Part shown: positions 11,667 through 21,557 of the stretch, one piece after another
Layout of the letters: every line of letters starts with the position of its first letter
How positions within the stretch are numbered: position 1 is the first letter of the stretch
Assembly: GCA_914767715.1 (NCBI GenBank)
Contig: OU612067.1
Coordinates: forward strand, 8,246,001-8,310,000
DNA length: 64,000 nt
Origin: Membranipora membranacea
Lineage: Eukaryota; Bryozoa; Gymnolaemata; Cheilostomatida; Membraniporidae
Reading direction: 5' to 3'
Program-made: the position numbers and the translations under genes
The notes under the pieces: model-generated
The model's database searches: none
Told to the model about the DNA's origin: nothing
Seen by the model: the letters and a program-made list of their open reading frames with translations, nothing else

Positions 11667-12179
11667 GTCATTTCATAGATGTGCAACATAAACAGAGACA
11701 TACCACATACCCTTCCAAGTGTGGCGATAACATTATGTGCGATAGCAACAAAATTTAAATTCTCTTGTTGCGTGCGAAATCAGCATGACCACAATTACAG
11801 TTATGTATTTAATTGAGTATTATCAAGGCTCAAATTCGGATAAAACCCATAACACTGCTAGATCCTTATTTCATACAGGCTATACAGTTGGTCGAATTCT
11901 CAAACCCATTACAATACAAGCTGTGACCAAATATTGTTACTTACATGTTTGTATTTCATCCTCAGATCAAATATATGCCGGAGAGATACAGAACATAGCT
12001 AGACTGAGATTTGACTACGGACACAGATTTCTCAGGCCTAGAGAGACTTACTCACTGGTGAAGGATGTACACATGGCGGACGGGTCAAGGTTGCAAAGAA
12101 TTCCCCAATATCTGTTATTACTTCACAACCTAGACCAACTCAATCCTGATCTAGCGGGTACAAAGCTGATTAAACTTGT

Positions 12180-13150
12180 GAAGGTACTAAAATTGTACTA
12201 CTATGACATTATACCAGATAGTACCTTTTTATTACCTACCAATCTCAACTTTGAGGGACAATCACTTGAAACTGTGCCAACTGATGTTAAAAAACCTGGT
12301 TGCAGTTTTCTAAATGCTCTCAAGGGAGTAAATTTATTTCAAATGATACCATTCAATTTGAATTTTAAATTGGAAAAATATGACCAGATAAGGGTTACCC
12401 CCCCCCCAACCCTTGTCCTAATGACTTTTATAAGCACATTGGTTTGTATCGTCGGGCAAATGGATTGGCACATTTAATAATATAACCGACCAGCACGACT
12501 TCTGGATGCAGAATTATATTAAGACGGGAATGGAGGTTTTTGTAATTCTATCAAGGCTTATCATAATTGTGTCTCTGATGAGCTCAGAGAGTCAGGTACG
12601 TAACAAATGGTCTTATGGTTTATATACTGACTTGCTGAAAATTACCCTGCAGGAAGTTATAAAATATGGACTTCACATAGTTATCCTCTTCTTAAGATTT
12701 TCTTGCGGAAGTTTTTTGCAAATTTTGATTGTTAATGTTCCAAAGTAATACTTTTTTTTCATTCTTGTTTTGACATTTCCAAATAATATTACGCTATTAA
12801 CTAAAAAACTGAATGCATAAAAGTTTTCTCAAATCTTGTAACCACGAATTTAAAACAAAAACCAAACCGATTGATTTTATTCACTTTAGTGTAGTTAAAA
12901 CGTGATAAATTTAAGTTGTAATTGGCATTGCGGTCATAGTAATAAGCTGTCGTATACATATTGGGTCACATTCAGCGTTATTTGTGAAAAGAAGCTCGAC
13001 TTTTACAGTGATTGACAAGACACGGACAAGTTGCTATTTGGGTGACAGAACTTTCAATTGAACTGTGTTGTCAGAAGGGTGTTCATAAAATTTCATGAAA
13101 ATTATTAAACTACCAAATAAATAAACATGTATGTAATGTTTAATTTTTGT
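12180..13150. other. Spacer edge without recognised gene
   Basis: DNA beyond the left breakpoint of the inverted duplication. It is AT-rich, with a poly-C run near 12401. An open frame at 12506-12748 shows no family features. Nothing here resembles the missing last exon of the CXorf65-like gene. Confidence 0.4.
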
Positions 13151-13155
13151 TTCAG

Positions 13156-15078
13156 GCAAACAGTCAGTGTGAAAAACCGTTGAAGATAGAGAATGAAAAT
13201 CCGCTGTGCTCTTCAACTGCAGATATTTGTGCCACTGCCAAGAATAACTTCGAGTGCATCACTAAGTGTCTGGATTTGGGAGAGTATTGTAAAAACTGAC
13301 GACCAGACAGTCTGATGGAATTTGCTTCATCTCAAGTAGTGTGACAACTGAGCTTTGCGATATTTCTGAAGTGACGACTTTCATTGCTACTCAATGTACC
13401 TGCCCTGAACCACTTCTCGTCACGGTGACTGCAGACTTTGGTGTCAATGTCGTCAATGTGCTAGGTTAGAACGATTCTTAGGTCACATAATTCATTAGCT
13501 TCAGTTCTTTTATATAGGTTATAGAGCCTGTGTTAGTCTGAGAAACCACCCCTGCCCCTGCCCCGACTCTTGCCTCTCCCAACAGCCACTGTGCTGGTGA
13601 CCCGCAGAACAGCAATAGTAGTGTTTTAATAGCAAGGAGGAACTCCTTGCTTGTAGTAAGGAGGAACGCTGTAAAACAGTTGAATGAATTATCATTGGGA
13701 AAAAGCTGTTTTCTGAGTAAAATATCAAATATCTGTATCACCACAAGAACTGTCTAAGTATAGTGTCCTTCAACAATCAAAGAAGGTTACTGAAACAATT
13801 CTCGGAACAGATTAAGGTTGAGAAAAGTTTAAATATATAAAACGCTTAATCCAGTAAGAAAAGCCACATTTTTTTGTTGTTGAAGGGAAACCGATTGCAG
13901 ATCATTCACCAGTATTCAGGTCACATAATCCTCAATATGCTACCGACGGTCTGACTGGAAATCTTTCGGAGATATTTATCAGGTCAGTAGGATATTTAGA
14001 TACAGATCAGGCACGAGCCAATTAAACTGAATTCTTTTTATTGGCTAAATGATTTCAACCATTCAAATCTAACTGCATTCAATTTCAACGAAGATTATTT
14101 TAGTACAGTGATTTGGATATCAATATTACAGGCAGCCAGGCTTATCAGGCCTCTGAGGTACCTTTCTGTCAGCAGCATGGTATTATACCGCATATCTGAA
14201 TAATGCTGCAGGTTATCTTTGGCACCACAGTTGCAATAACTAAAATTAACAATGTCCTGATAAATAATGCATGGTACACATGACCAAGAGCTTACTAAGC
14301 ATTGGTTTAGGGAAAAAGCGATTTGGTGTCACTAACAGAGGTGAAGAAAAGAACCGAGCCAAAGTTTTTTCTTTATATTGGATCAGGTTGTTAAATGTAG
14401 TCATTGTTTTAGGAAACGTACATCACTGTCGACCTCGGGGAGGTGTTTACAGTAAATTACGTGAAGATCATAAACTTGACTATGCGTAATTATACAATGT
14501 GTTGTAAGCAAGGAATAAAAATAAAAGTATGAAAAAATTAAAAATAAAAAAATAAATGAAATAAAGTAAATGTAAAAATAAATATGCTCAGTAAGGGCCA
14601 AACTGTCCTCCCAATTGTTTTTACTGATTTTGTGTGTATTTGTGATATGTGCTCATAGCTATAGCTATCAAGTTATAATTTTCATTGATTGCCTTGACAG
14701 GGACTAGTTCTTGGTGGCTTCACATTGGTATTTTATTTACTTGCCTCAATGGTCATAAATTATTCATTCCCTTTGACGACTGTCTCGGTAGAGCCTAGAT
14801 ACATTCAAAATTATTACACTTAACCTTTATATTACAGCAGTGAATTTAAGGAACATGGAAGTTACAGTTGCCATAGCCTGTCTTGACAAGCTTTGTTCGA
14901 ACAAAGCTTGTCAAGACAGGCTACAGTTGCCACTGCTCTTGTGGGACTGGATACAGCAGAAGCTTTATGTGGGGTGATAGTTGAAACGCCTACTCAGTCT
15001 CCAACTACGATGACCTGTTCCTTAACTTTGCTTGGGTGCTTTGTGAAAGCTGCCTCACCGGGAGTACCGGGAGGATAG
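13156..15078 (+). pseudogene. Relic of secreted Cys-rich / F5-8C (fucolectin-like) gene
   Basis: Four exon-like segments. A (13156-13464) follows a good acceptor and is Cys-rich (QCEKPL, CSSTADIC, FECITKCLDLGEYCK), but the frame breaks at an A5 run (13291-13295); the rest (GICFISSSV, CTCPEP, NVVNVLG) is in the next frame. B (13886-13982) joins A in phase as LGKPIADHS and ATDGLTG, the usual start of an F5/8C domain. C (14413-14485) reads ETYITVDLGEVFTVNYVKI, the domain's middle strands. D (14838-15078) reads VNLRNMEVTVATA, LCGVIVE and CSLTLLG, the C-terminal half. B and C do not join in phase. D carries a 50 bp palindromic insertion plus a 9 bp target duplication that shifts the frame. The domain is typically extracellular and glycan-binding. 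The gene is dead in this sequence unless the A5 shift is a sequencing error and other exons exist. Confidence 0.65.
14874..14923. mobile_element. 50 bp perfect palindromic micro-transposon with 9 bp TSD
   Basis: Perfect palindrome starting TAGCCTGTCTTGACAAGC and ending with its reverse complement, centred on TTCGAA. It is flanked by exact direct repeats CAGTTGCCA (14865-14873 and 14924-14932). A 9 bp target duplication is typical of Mutator-like elements. Single ends like this terminus (AGCC(A/T)GTCTT-ACAA) also occur near 33868 and 63258, and in reverse near 11230. Confidence 0.85.
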
Positions 15079-15499
15079 TTTTGTGTAGACGAGCTAGAAG
15101 TGTTTAGTAGATGCCACTCAATGTTGAATTTTGATAATCACTTTAGTAAAAGTTATAGCGAAGGCAATTTTTTTTTCAAGTTAGCATATCTTTTTATATA
15201 CTATCGGAAAGCTCTCGATGTCAGGATCGCAAAAAACCAGATTTTCAATGACAACATGTCACATGATGTAATGTAAACATTCCATATATAATATAAATTT
15301 TTCATGGTTGATTACTCTTCAATTTAGTTCAGTACCAATCAACTTTGTACCTGAATTAAGGGGTCCAGATTAGAGGTTACATGGATAGTTTTTCTGGTGT
15401 CAATAATGAATGATGCCAAAAACTTGGGTCATATTTTTGATCTACATGTTCTCCTATGGCAACACTGACATCAATACTGGACCAACACACTCATACAGA

Positions 15500-15660
15500 G
15501 GGTCAGGGTTAGCTAAGTTTTAAAGGCATCAGTTAGACTACAAGGTCCGGGTTCAATCTGAGCCCTCCCAGGTGCACTGTTTGTCTAATACTATCTGATT
15601 TGGCTGCCACAGGCCATTCACCTTAACCAAACTGGAATGATAAATCGATAATGGGCTGCA
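15500..15660 (+). repeat. tRNA-derived SINE, copy 1
   Basis: A degraded tRNA-like head (GGGTTAGCTAAGTT, then GGGTTCAATCTGAG) is followed by a body GTGCACTGTTTGTCTAATAC with TGATTTGGCTGCCAC and CCATTCACCTTAACC. The body matches the copy at 16700-16852 through a shared GGGCTGC/GAGCTGC block. Confidence 0.7.
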
Positions 15661-16610
15661 AATTCCAAAAGCCTTCGAATCTAGAGTTGGGAACTAGAGG
15701 TATAATTATAAAGACTTGATTGGATATCAATACACCTTAACCTTTGATTCCATGAAACTAATGTTATCTACCTTTCATAATTGGTTTGGATTTATTATAT
15801 CCTGTATATCATAAAGAATTAAATCCTGGAACAGCATCACACTCACTGTTGTACCATCTAAAAGGATTGTGAGCATACCATATATAACTATATACTACAC
15901 AAGCTGATTGGTTTAGTTGCAGCAGAGAACCGGCCCAGATGGAATTGAGCAAGGATTGATGGCTGCGGCCATAAGTATGGATATTACTCATCGATCATAT
16001 ATCTGACGATGATTGCGTTTGCATAATCATTTGAAGGATTGTGGCATAATGTGGTAGAGAGTATGAGAATGAGATCAAGAGAAACAACTGCTTGAAAACT
16101 GCCATGGAGTCCAATTTGTGTAATTGGGCGTTGGAAGTTGTGCCTCTTCTTACTGTGGGAGGACAACTCATTGTAGTTCACAACAGGATTTAAAATGTTT
16201 TTTCAATACCGGAAATCAGAAGAAACTACTATAATGGAGTCGCTGTGAGACATATGACCCAATCAAATGCCTTACTTTCACTTTGAACCCAATCAGATTT
16301 GACATAAACTTATGAAACATTCACCATCCACATTCATGCCTCAAAATGATTTCTGATGGCAATTATTCTGAAATATTTCGAGGAGACAGCGCAGTATTAA
16401 TTAAGAGTGCCACAAGGCATATTAGAACAGAGAATCATACAATATTTCAGTGTCTGTCAAGAGAGGCTTGTAAGACTTAATAATTATACATTATGAGCCC
16501 TGACTGTGCAGAGAGTGAGTAATCACTTGCCTTTGTCCATATATATGTATAACTTACATAGATTAGATAGTCTCAAGTAATGTATGTTTTAAATTTGATC
16601 ATAGGACTGT

Positions 16611-16652
16611 CGCATTTCCTAACTTTGGGCTTGGTGTGGGTTGGAAATGCGG
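16611..16652 (+). mobile_element. Miniature internally deleted MITE (GCATTTCC family)
   Basis: CGCATTTCCTAACTTTGGG at one end and GGAAATGCGGC at the other, about 40 bp apart. The termini are those of the fuller element at 55794-55961, so this is an internally deleted relative. Confidence 0.6.
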
Positions 16653-16699
16653 CATTCCTATGGTTTTAATGACTTGGATAGATAGAAGTAGGGGCAAAG

Positions 16700-16852
16700 G
16701 GATCAGGGATAGCTCAGTGTCAGGGGCGTTGGACTCAGGATCCTGAGTTCGAGCCCCACCGTGTGCCACTGTTTGTCTAGTACTACCTGATTTGCCTGTG
16801 GCGGACCATTCACCCTAGCCGACCTCGGAACATTAACGGACCATGAGCTGCC
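16700..16852 (+). repeat. tRNA-derived SINE, copy 2
   Basis: Clear tRNA-like head: A box GATAGCTCAGTG and B box GAGTTCGAGCCCC about 35 nt later, giving internal pol III promoter elements. The tRNA-unrelated body (GTGCCACTGTTTGTCTAG, TACCTGATTTGCC, CCATTCACCCTAGCC) is shared with 15500-15660. Better preserved than copy 1. Confidence 0.8.
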
Positions 16853-16859
16853 ACATTTC

Positions 16860-18750
16860 CAGGACCTTCTACACTAAGAAGTGGAGATTACATAGGCAAA
16901 AAAAAGACTAGATGGTAGGCTACTGTGAGTTGTCTAAGGGCTTGGTTCACTACAAGCAAAAGACAGCAGCACGGTATACTTTCTGTTCTATTTGGGCAGT
17001 AGCCAGTTTCACAAAATAACCATAGTAGAGGGTTTGTTGGCGCCGCCCATGTTGCGTACTAAGACATATTTTAAGTACTTAGTCTTATTCAACACCCGCG
17101 TATTCCAACACTCGAGTGTCGTGAGAGGTGTTGCAGGTGCTCTATGGGACATGTCCCACAGAAGTCATGCGGCTCCTACAGCATAGACAACAATGCTTTA
17201 TAGGCCTTGAGCGCTGTAAGATATGCCCAAAACAGCACCTAGCACTTGACTTACAACACCTGTCGCCATAGACGGTTTTAAGTGCCCATTAAGGACAGGA
17301 TATTTTATATAAAGTTGCAAACAGCAGGGCCTGCATGAATGAGGATTGCCGCATAAGTCTGTATATCAGTTCTAATATTACACCTTTACCTGTGGCTGGC
17401 GGCGACAGGTGCATGAAATGAAGGATCATAAGACCTGACGTGAGACAGTCTTGAGACGTTATGGAGCAGTCTTGGAATGTCCTTAGATGTTGTGAAGCAG
17501 TCTTGAGACGTTGCTGACCTGTCCTGAGACCTCTGTAATCCAACGACTCAAACCATCTTACACCAGGGACTATAGTATCTGTATACACCACAAGATAGTA
17601 GGGTGGATACCGTGACCCCAAACCTTCAATTTTTGTAGAACTTATTTTGAATACCTTTCAGAACTTTCAGAAGTTTGTTTTTTGTGAAGTAGTGATGAAA
17701 TATGTGGGTCGGAACCTGAGTTCACATTGCAGCTAGCAAAACTTGCTGCAAGCTACCAACTCATACTCTAAAAGCGAATTTTTCCCAAATTTGCTGGTGC
17801 TCTCACATAACTAGACGTGTCATTACGAACTCTTATCAATACATCCACAGTATCAATAGCTGATATAGCCTACTGGCACAACTACTGTATATGATCACCT
17901 ATATCTACGATCGATGTGATTCTATAAACAGAATTTGGATGAGTTAATAGGATACTGTGCTAAAATGGCCATCCAATACACCTCCTTGCAAAATGACCAT
18001 TTGCATAATAAAAACACCCGTCCAAACTGATCATTCATTTCAACTTGTATCAATTTTATTGTGTGACTGTCACAAACCAATCAGGTTCCATAATTTGCAG
18101 CTGGGCAGTTTTGTGGCAGCAATCATCTGCACTACACGCCCATATGGATGGCTATTTGTCAATTGTGAGACGCCAAGTAGGCATATGGATTGGTTGTTGA
18201 CAGCAAAATCATCTGTAACAAAAATCAACACAGTCAGACATTTGGGAATCATCTGTTAACAATCACCCACCTGGATAAATGTTGGACAGCAAACTCAACT
18301 AGTACATAAACCAATCCAGATGGCCATTTGGCAACTGGTGGTTTTACAATAGGCATTCTGGTTGATTTGTACTGCAGCGTGAAACAGTATGATTTGACTT
18401 AGTGATGTACTGGAGAAGGATTTATATAGTTACGGCATTGTCCCATCATTGCGAGACAAAACAAATTGGAAAAATCAGTGCCCTTCCTTTAAAGAAAGAA
18501 GGCAAGGATTAAGATGAAGGTTATTCCCATATGCATAATGTACCACTCTTGGTGTGTGGCAGGATTACAGGAACTTCAAATCCAATGGAAGCAGGCAACC
18601 TGCCTCACTGTATTCTCATTAATATCATTGACTTGGCCAAATACTTAAGTGTCTGGCTTTTTAATAATGGAACAGTGCTCCTGTTGTGTGTTCTTTCGTA
18701 GTAAAATTTGACTATTTTTATTCCTTGTTTTACAGGCGGTAAAACAAGAA
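16860..18750. other. Intergenic upstream of NDUFAF5
   Basis: No supported gene. About 17430-17530 has loose internal repeats of CTTGAGACGT-like words, which create a repetitive minus-strand frame. About 17960-18350 contains several GGCCATTTGG / CCATATGG words in both orientations and may be a degraded foldback element; similar words occur at 63510-63560. An acceptor (GTTTTACAG) at about 18735 may end a leader exon or intron of NDUFAF5. Confidence 0.4.
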
Positions 18751-18753
18751 AGC

Positions 18754-21167
18754 ATGTCGACAAGTTGGTGCCATCCATTGAAGATGTCTATGAACATTTG
18801 TTCCCGCTCAACCATCAGTCTGCTCCAAATGACAAGAAAAACCACACATCTGAGATCATACAGTACCCCAATCATGAATGTCTTCGATCGAAAGGCGAAA
18901 ATACATCAGCGCAACCAAGTAGCTAATGATAAAGACTATCAAAAATACCAGTATATAAAGGAAGAGATTGGCTTTCGAGTGTTTGACAGACTATGCGATA
19001 TCAAGCGTACATTTGAGACTGCAGTAGACCTCGGCTGTGGTCTTGGCCATGCCACTAAGCACATCGAATCTATGCAGCAATTAGTGACAAATCGAATTTA
19101 TATGATAGACGGTTCTGCTGTACTGTTAGAAAATGCTGAGAAATCACCAGATGTTCCCTGTACCAGAGTTCACTGTGATGAGGAGACGCTCAGCGAGTTA
19201 CCTTTCCAGGAGGAGTCCATCGACGTAGTCTACTCTAGTCTCAGTCTTCACTGGGTGAACGATCTTCCTGGCTTGTTTCGACGAGTTATGCAGATGTTAA
19301 AGCGAGATGGAGTGTTTCTCGGATCGCTGTTTGGTACTGATACTTTGTATGAGCTGCGAGTATCTCTACAACTGGCTGAGCAGGAAATAAAAGGTTGGCC
19401 TTATTATTCCGTAAAAATATTTTCAGAAAAGTTCATAAGATCATGGCATGATAGAGTGTGTGTTGCTGTGAGTGTGTCAAAACCATTTTCCAGGAAACGT
19501 GAGTTACAAACCTAAAATCTGCTTGAAGACTGCATTGATATTCTACTGGTGTATTCTCATAAAAGTATGGTTATTAGATAATTCTTATGACTGTTGTTGT
19601 TGATTATACAGGTGGGTTCAGTCCCCGTGTGTCACCGTTCACAGCAGTGAGGGATATGGGAGATCTCCTGAATCGTTCAGGTTACAGTCTCATCACTCTC
19701 GATGCTGATGAGATCGTTGTCAATTATCCCGGTATATGGGAGCTGATGAGAGACTTGAAAGGTAGGAGTGCAAACAGTTATCTATGGTACATTGTAGCTC
19801 AGCCTTATCAAGCCAGGCTATTTCAAGTTGTTTGTGTGGTAATATTAAGTGTCTTGCCTCAATTAAAAGGTACCCCCTGTTATGATAATCTCATCCGATC
19901 TTGAAATCATCACTATGTAGTGCATATCTGGAGGGTCATTCAATTAAAATAATCACTCACTTGGTCTTTCAATAAGACATAATCTCATTCAAATCACTGA
20001 CTCATGTATATAGTTCCATCAATGACTGAGTGATTCGAAAGCGAGAGCCTAGCAGGTATTGCATACTCACCGAGTGAGCGATCAGATTGCTCTCTTGGCT
20101 GTTTCTAATTGAAAGACCCCCCTGGCTAGGTCATTGGCTTTTAACAACAAATCAGAGTTATGTCCCCCTTACATCTAAGTAGACAACTCCAAACTTAATT
20201 CTTAAGTTTTACAGTGGAAATTGTAAACTTAGGTGTAAAACCAGACAGGACACTGCATGGAGCGTAAGCACTCAGGCATTTAATTTTGGATGATGTTATG
20301 ACATGGAAGTGTGTAGTAGCATTGGTGTTATCATTGACTTGCATTTCATATACAAGGTTTCTAATTGATAACTCAATCAATTTTGATCGGATTTGGGTCT
20401 GAATATTGCAATAGAATTAGCGGCCTAACGCAAACAGTTTTTATATTCACCTCACCTATTTAGAAAAAGCAACATCTCATTGACAACAATTGCTGCTGGC
20501 TGTAATGCATAGTTCAAACTGAAAATCTGATCGATATTGATTGAGTTATCAACAAAAAACCTGGAATAGTGGCTGTCAATCAATGATAGTATCATCGCGT
20601 CTAGACAATCCGATGTTGTGATTTCACCCTCAATTAAGTGCCTCAATGCTAATGCTCTATATAGTGTCCTGTCTAGGTTTATTATTAAGTCTATGTTCAT
20701 AACCAGGCCTCTGTTTCACAACATATATCCAATTCTTCAGTGATGTTTTATGAATCAGATATCATATATCTGATTCATAAAACATACTATTGAAGAACAT
20801 GAATAATCTCACTGACTAAATATTATTTAGTCAGCAAGATCATTCATATTTCAATAGTAGATGAGGGATAGTGATGTGGTCTCAAATTCTTTTAATTTTA
20901 GGTATGGGAGAGAGCAACTGTAGCTGGTCTCGCTCCCTGTCCATTAGGCGTGATGTCATCAGTCGAGCTGAAGAGATATATAGAGAGAGGTATGGTAATG
21001 ACGACGGTAGTATACCAGCTACATTCTGTATACTATCATTTATTGGCTGGAAGCCTGACCCGTCACAGCCAAAGCCTGCTCAGAGGGGATCAGGTAGTGT
21101 ATCTATGAAAGACATTGCTGACTTAATGGAGAACCCTGGTGGCTCTTCAGATAATAAAGACAAGTGA
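18754..21167 (+). CDS. NDUFAF5: NDUFAF5, complex I assembly methyltransferase-fold protein
   Basis: Three exons, 18754-19393, 19612-19761 and 20902-21167, all joined in phase 1 (codons GGT and GGT), giving 351 aa, close to the usual length of about 345. In other animals this mitochondrial SAM-dependent enzyme hydroxylates an arginine of the complex I subunit NDUFS7 during assembly. Seen here: a basic, Ser/Thr-rich N-terminus that fits a mitochondrial targeting peptide (MSMNICSRSTISLL...RSYSTP), the family signature MNVFDRKAK, SAM motif AVDLGCGLG (about residue 90), SSLSLHWVNDLPG, FGTDTLYELRVSLQLAE, GGFSPRVSPFTAVRD, and MGESNCSWSR with GSIPATF and IGWKPDPSQPKPAQRGS. The second Met at 18784 is an alternative start. 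Intron 2 contains a MITE and two hairpins. The gene lies alone in the spacer of the inverted duplication. Confidence 0.93.
19931..20122. mobile_element. MITE family F1, copy 1 (in NDUFAF5 intron 2)
   Basis: Inverted ends GGGTCATTCAATTA and TAATTGAAAGACCC bracket 192 bp. The interior block AAAGCGAGAGCCTAGCAGGTA is shared with the copy at 53933-54145. No coding capacity. Confidence 0.75.
20744..20861. repeat. Two adjacent hairpins in NDUFAF5 intron 2
   Basis: First: TGTTTTATGAATCAGATA and its reverse complement (20744-20784). Second: TACTATTGAA ... TTCAATAGTA with an inner GACTAAATATTATTTAGTC (20785-20861). They end about 40 nt before the exon 3 acceptor. They are probably MITE remains and could form stems in the pre-mRNA. 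Confidence 0.6.
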
Positions 21168-21321
21168 TCTAGTTTTGAGAATCATTGTCTTTTCTATATT
21201 GATTTTGTATTATTTGCTCAGATGTCAGGTATGCATACATTTTATAGCCCTGCTGTGTTTTCTGATGATGAGTGGTATGTCCTTTAGGTATTTTGAAAGA
21301 ATTGTCTTTTGACTTCAGGCC

Positions 21322-21327
21322 AATAAA
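21322..21327 (+). terminator. Poly(A) signal of NDUFAF5
   Basis: AATAAA 155 nt past the NDUFAF5 stop. It is only 30 nt from the opposing signal of the minus-strand gene (21357-21362). Confidence 0.7.
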
Positions 21328-21356
21328 ATGGAAAATCTTTCCTTTACCAACAAAAA

Positions 21357-21362
21357 TTTATT
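21357..21362 (-). terminator. Poly(A) signal of right CXorf65-like gene
   Basis: TTTATT on the plus strand, AATAAA on the minus strand, 196 nt past the stop at 21558. The two convergent transcripts probably end almost on top of each other. Confidence 0.6.
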
Positions 21363-21557
21363 TTCTTCCTAATATCAAACAATAAATGAAGCCATGAGTA
21401 TAGATCAGTATATTATATGAAAAATATAGGATAGTTGTGCCCAAAGTTAGAAAAGTTTATGGCTGTATTGGAAGTGCAAATTTGAATCAAGACTAGAAAC
21501 TGCCAGTAAAAATAGGTTCTTGTTGAAGTTGCTGTTTATATTCATATTTAAATCGCA

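Larger units (their letters stand above)
10440..11960. other. Intron 3 of left CXorf65-like gene
   Basis: Non-coding, with two GC-rich micro-elements and G-runs at about 11347-11400 and 11624-11666. The segment around 11000-11470 matches the right arm at 22750-23160 in reverse. No additional exon was recognised. Confidence 0.5.
9257..12157 (+). pseudogene. CXorf65/C22orf15-like gene, left-arm copy, 3'-truncated
   Basis: Four exons read by consensus and phase: 9257-9262 (ATGATG), 9582-9690, 10344-10430 and 11966-12157. They encode MM, SLKFPAINKG..., the core IIVRYG-DDKKMILNSFCQTM, then EIQNIARLRFDY with FLRPRETYSLVK and LLHNLDQLNPDLAG. The VRYGD start, the RETY-LVK block and the closing LLxNLDxxxPxL match the small CXorf65/C22orf15 family of unknown function. 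Exon 4 is 15 nt shorter than in the right-arm copy, without a frameshift. No counterpart of the right copy's terminal exon is visible downstream: homology stops about 15 nt past the exon 4 donor. The copy is therefore either a 3'-truncated pseudogene or ends differently. Exon 4 sits in a 230-codon chance frame. Confidence 0.65.
2600..12175 (+). repeat. Left arm of large inverted duplication
   Basis: This arm matches, in reverse complement, about 22090-30640. Anchors are the 3.0 kb region with TCCAAAAGATCAGCATAT (right arm near 30030), the IAP gene and its 3' flank, the 8.4-9.1 kb intergenic DNA, and all four exons of the CXorf65-like gene. Paired coordinates sum to about 33000-34300 across the arm, so order and spacing are kept. 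Differences include the 4.2-4.7 kb palindromic elements and the R1 insertion (7.9-8.4 kb), found only here. The homology ends about 15 nt inside intron 4 of the CXorf65-like gene. Confidence 0.85.

Noticed and set aside
11785-12477. 230-codon plus-strand open frame
   Set aside because: Only its middle (11966-12157) is coding: exon 4 of the CXorf65-like gene. The flanks are intron with no similarity to the right-arm copy.
17289-17621. 110-codon minus-strand frame
   Set aside because: It arises from loose internal repeats of CTTGAGACGT-like words; no family features.
20452-20700. 82-codon minus-strand frame in NDUFAF5 intron 2
   Set aside because: Lies in DNA with imperfect inverted repeats (20246/20660 and 20360/20540), most likely an old foldback element.
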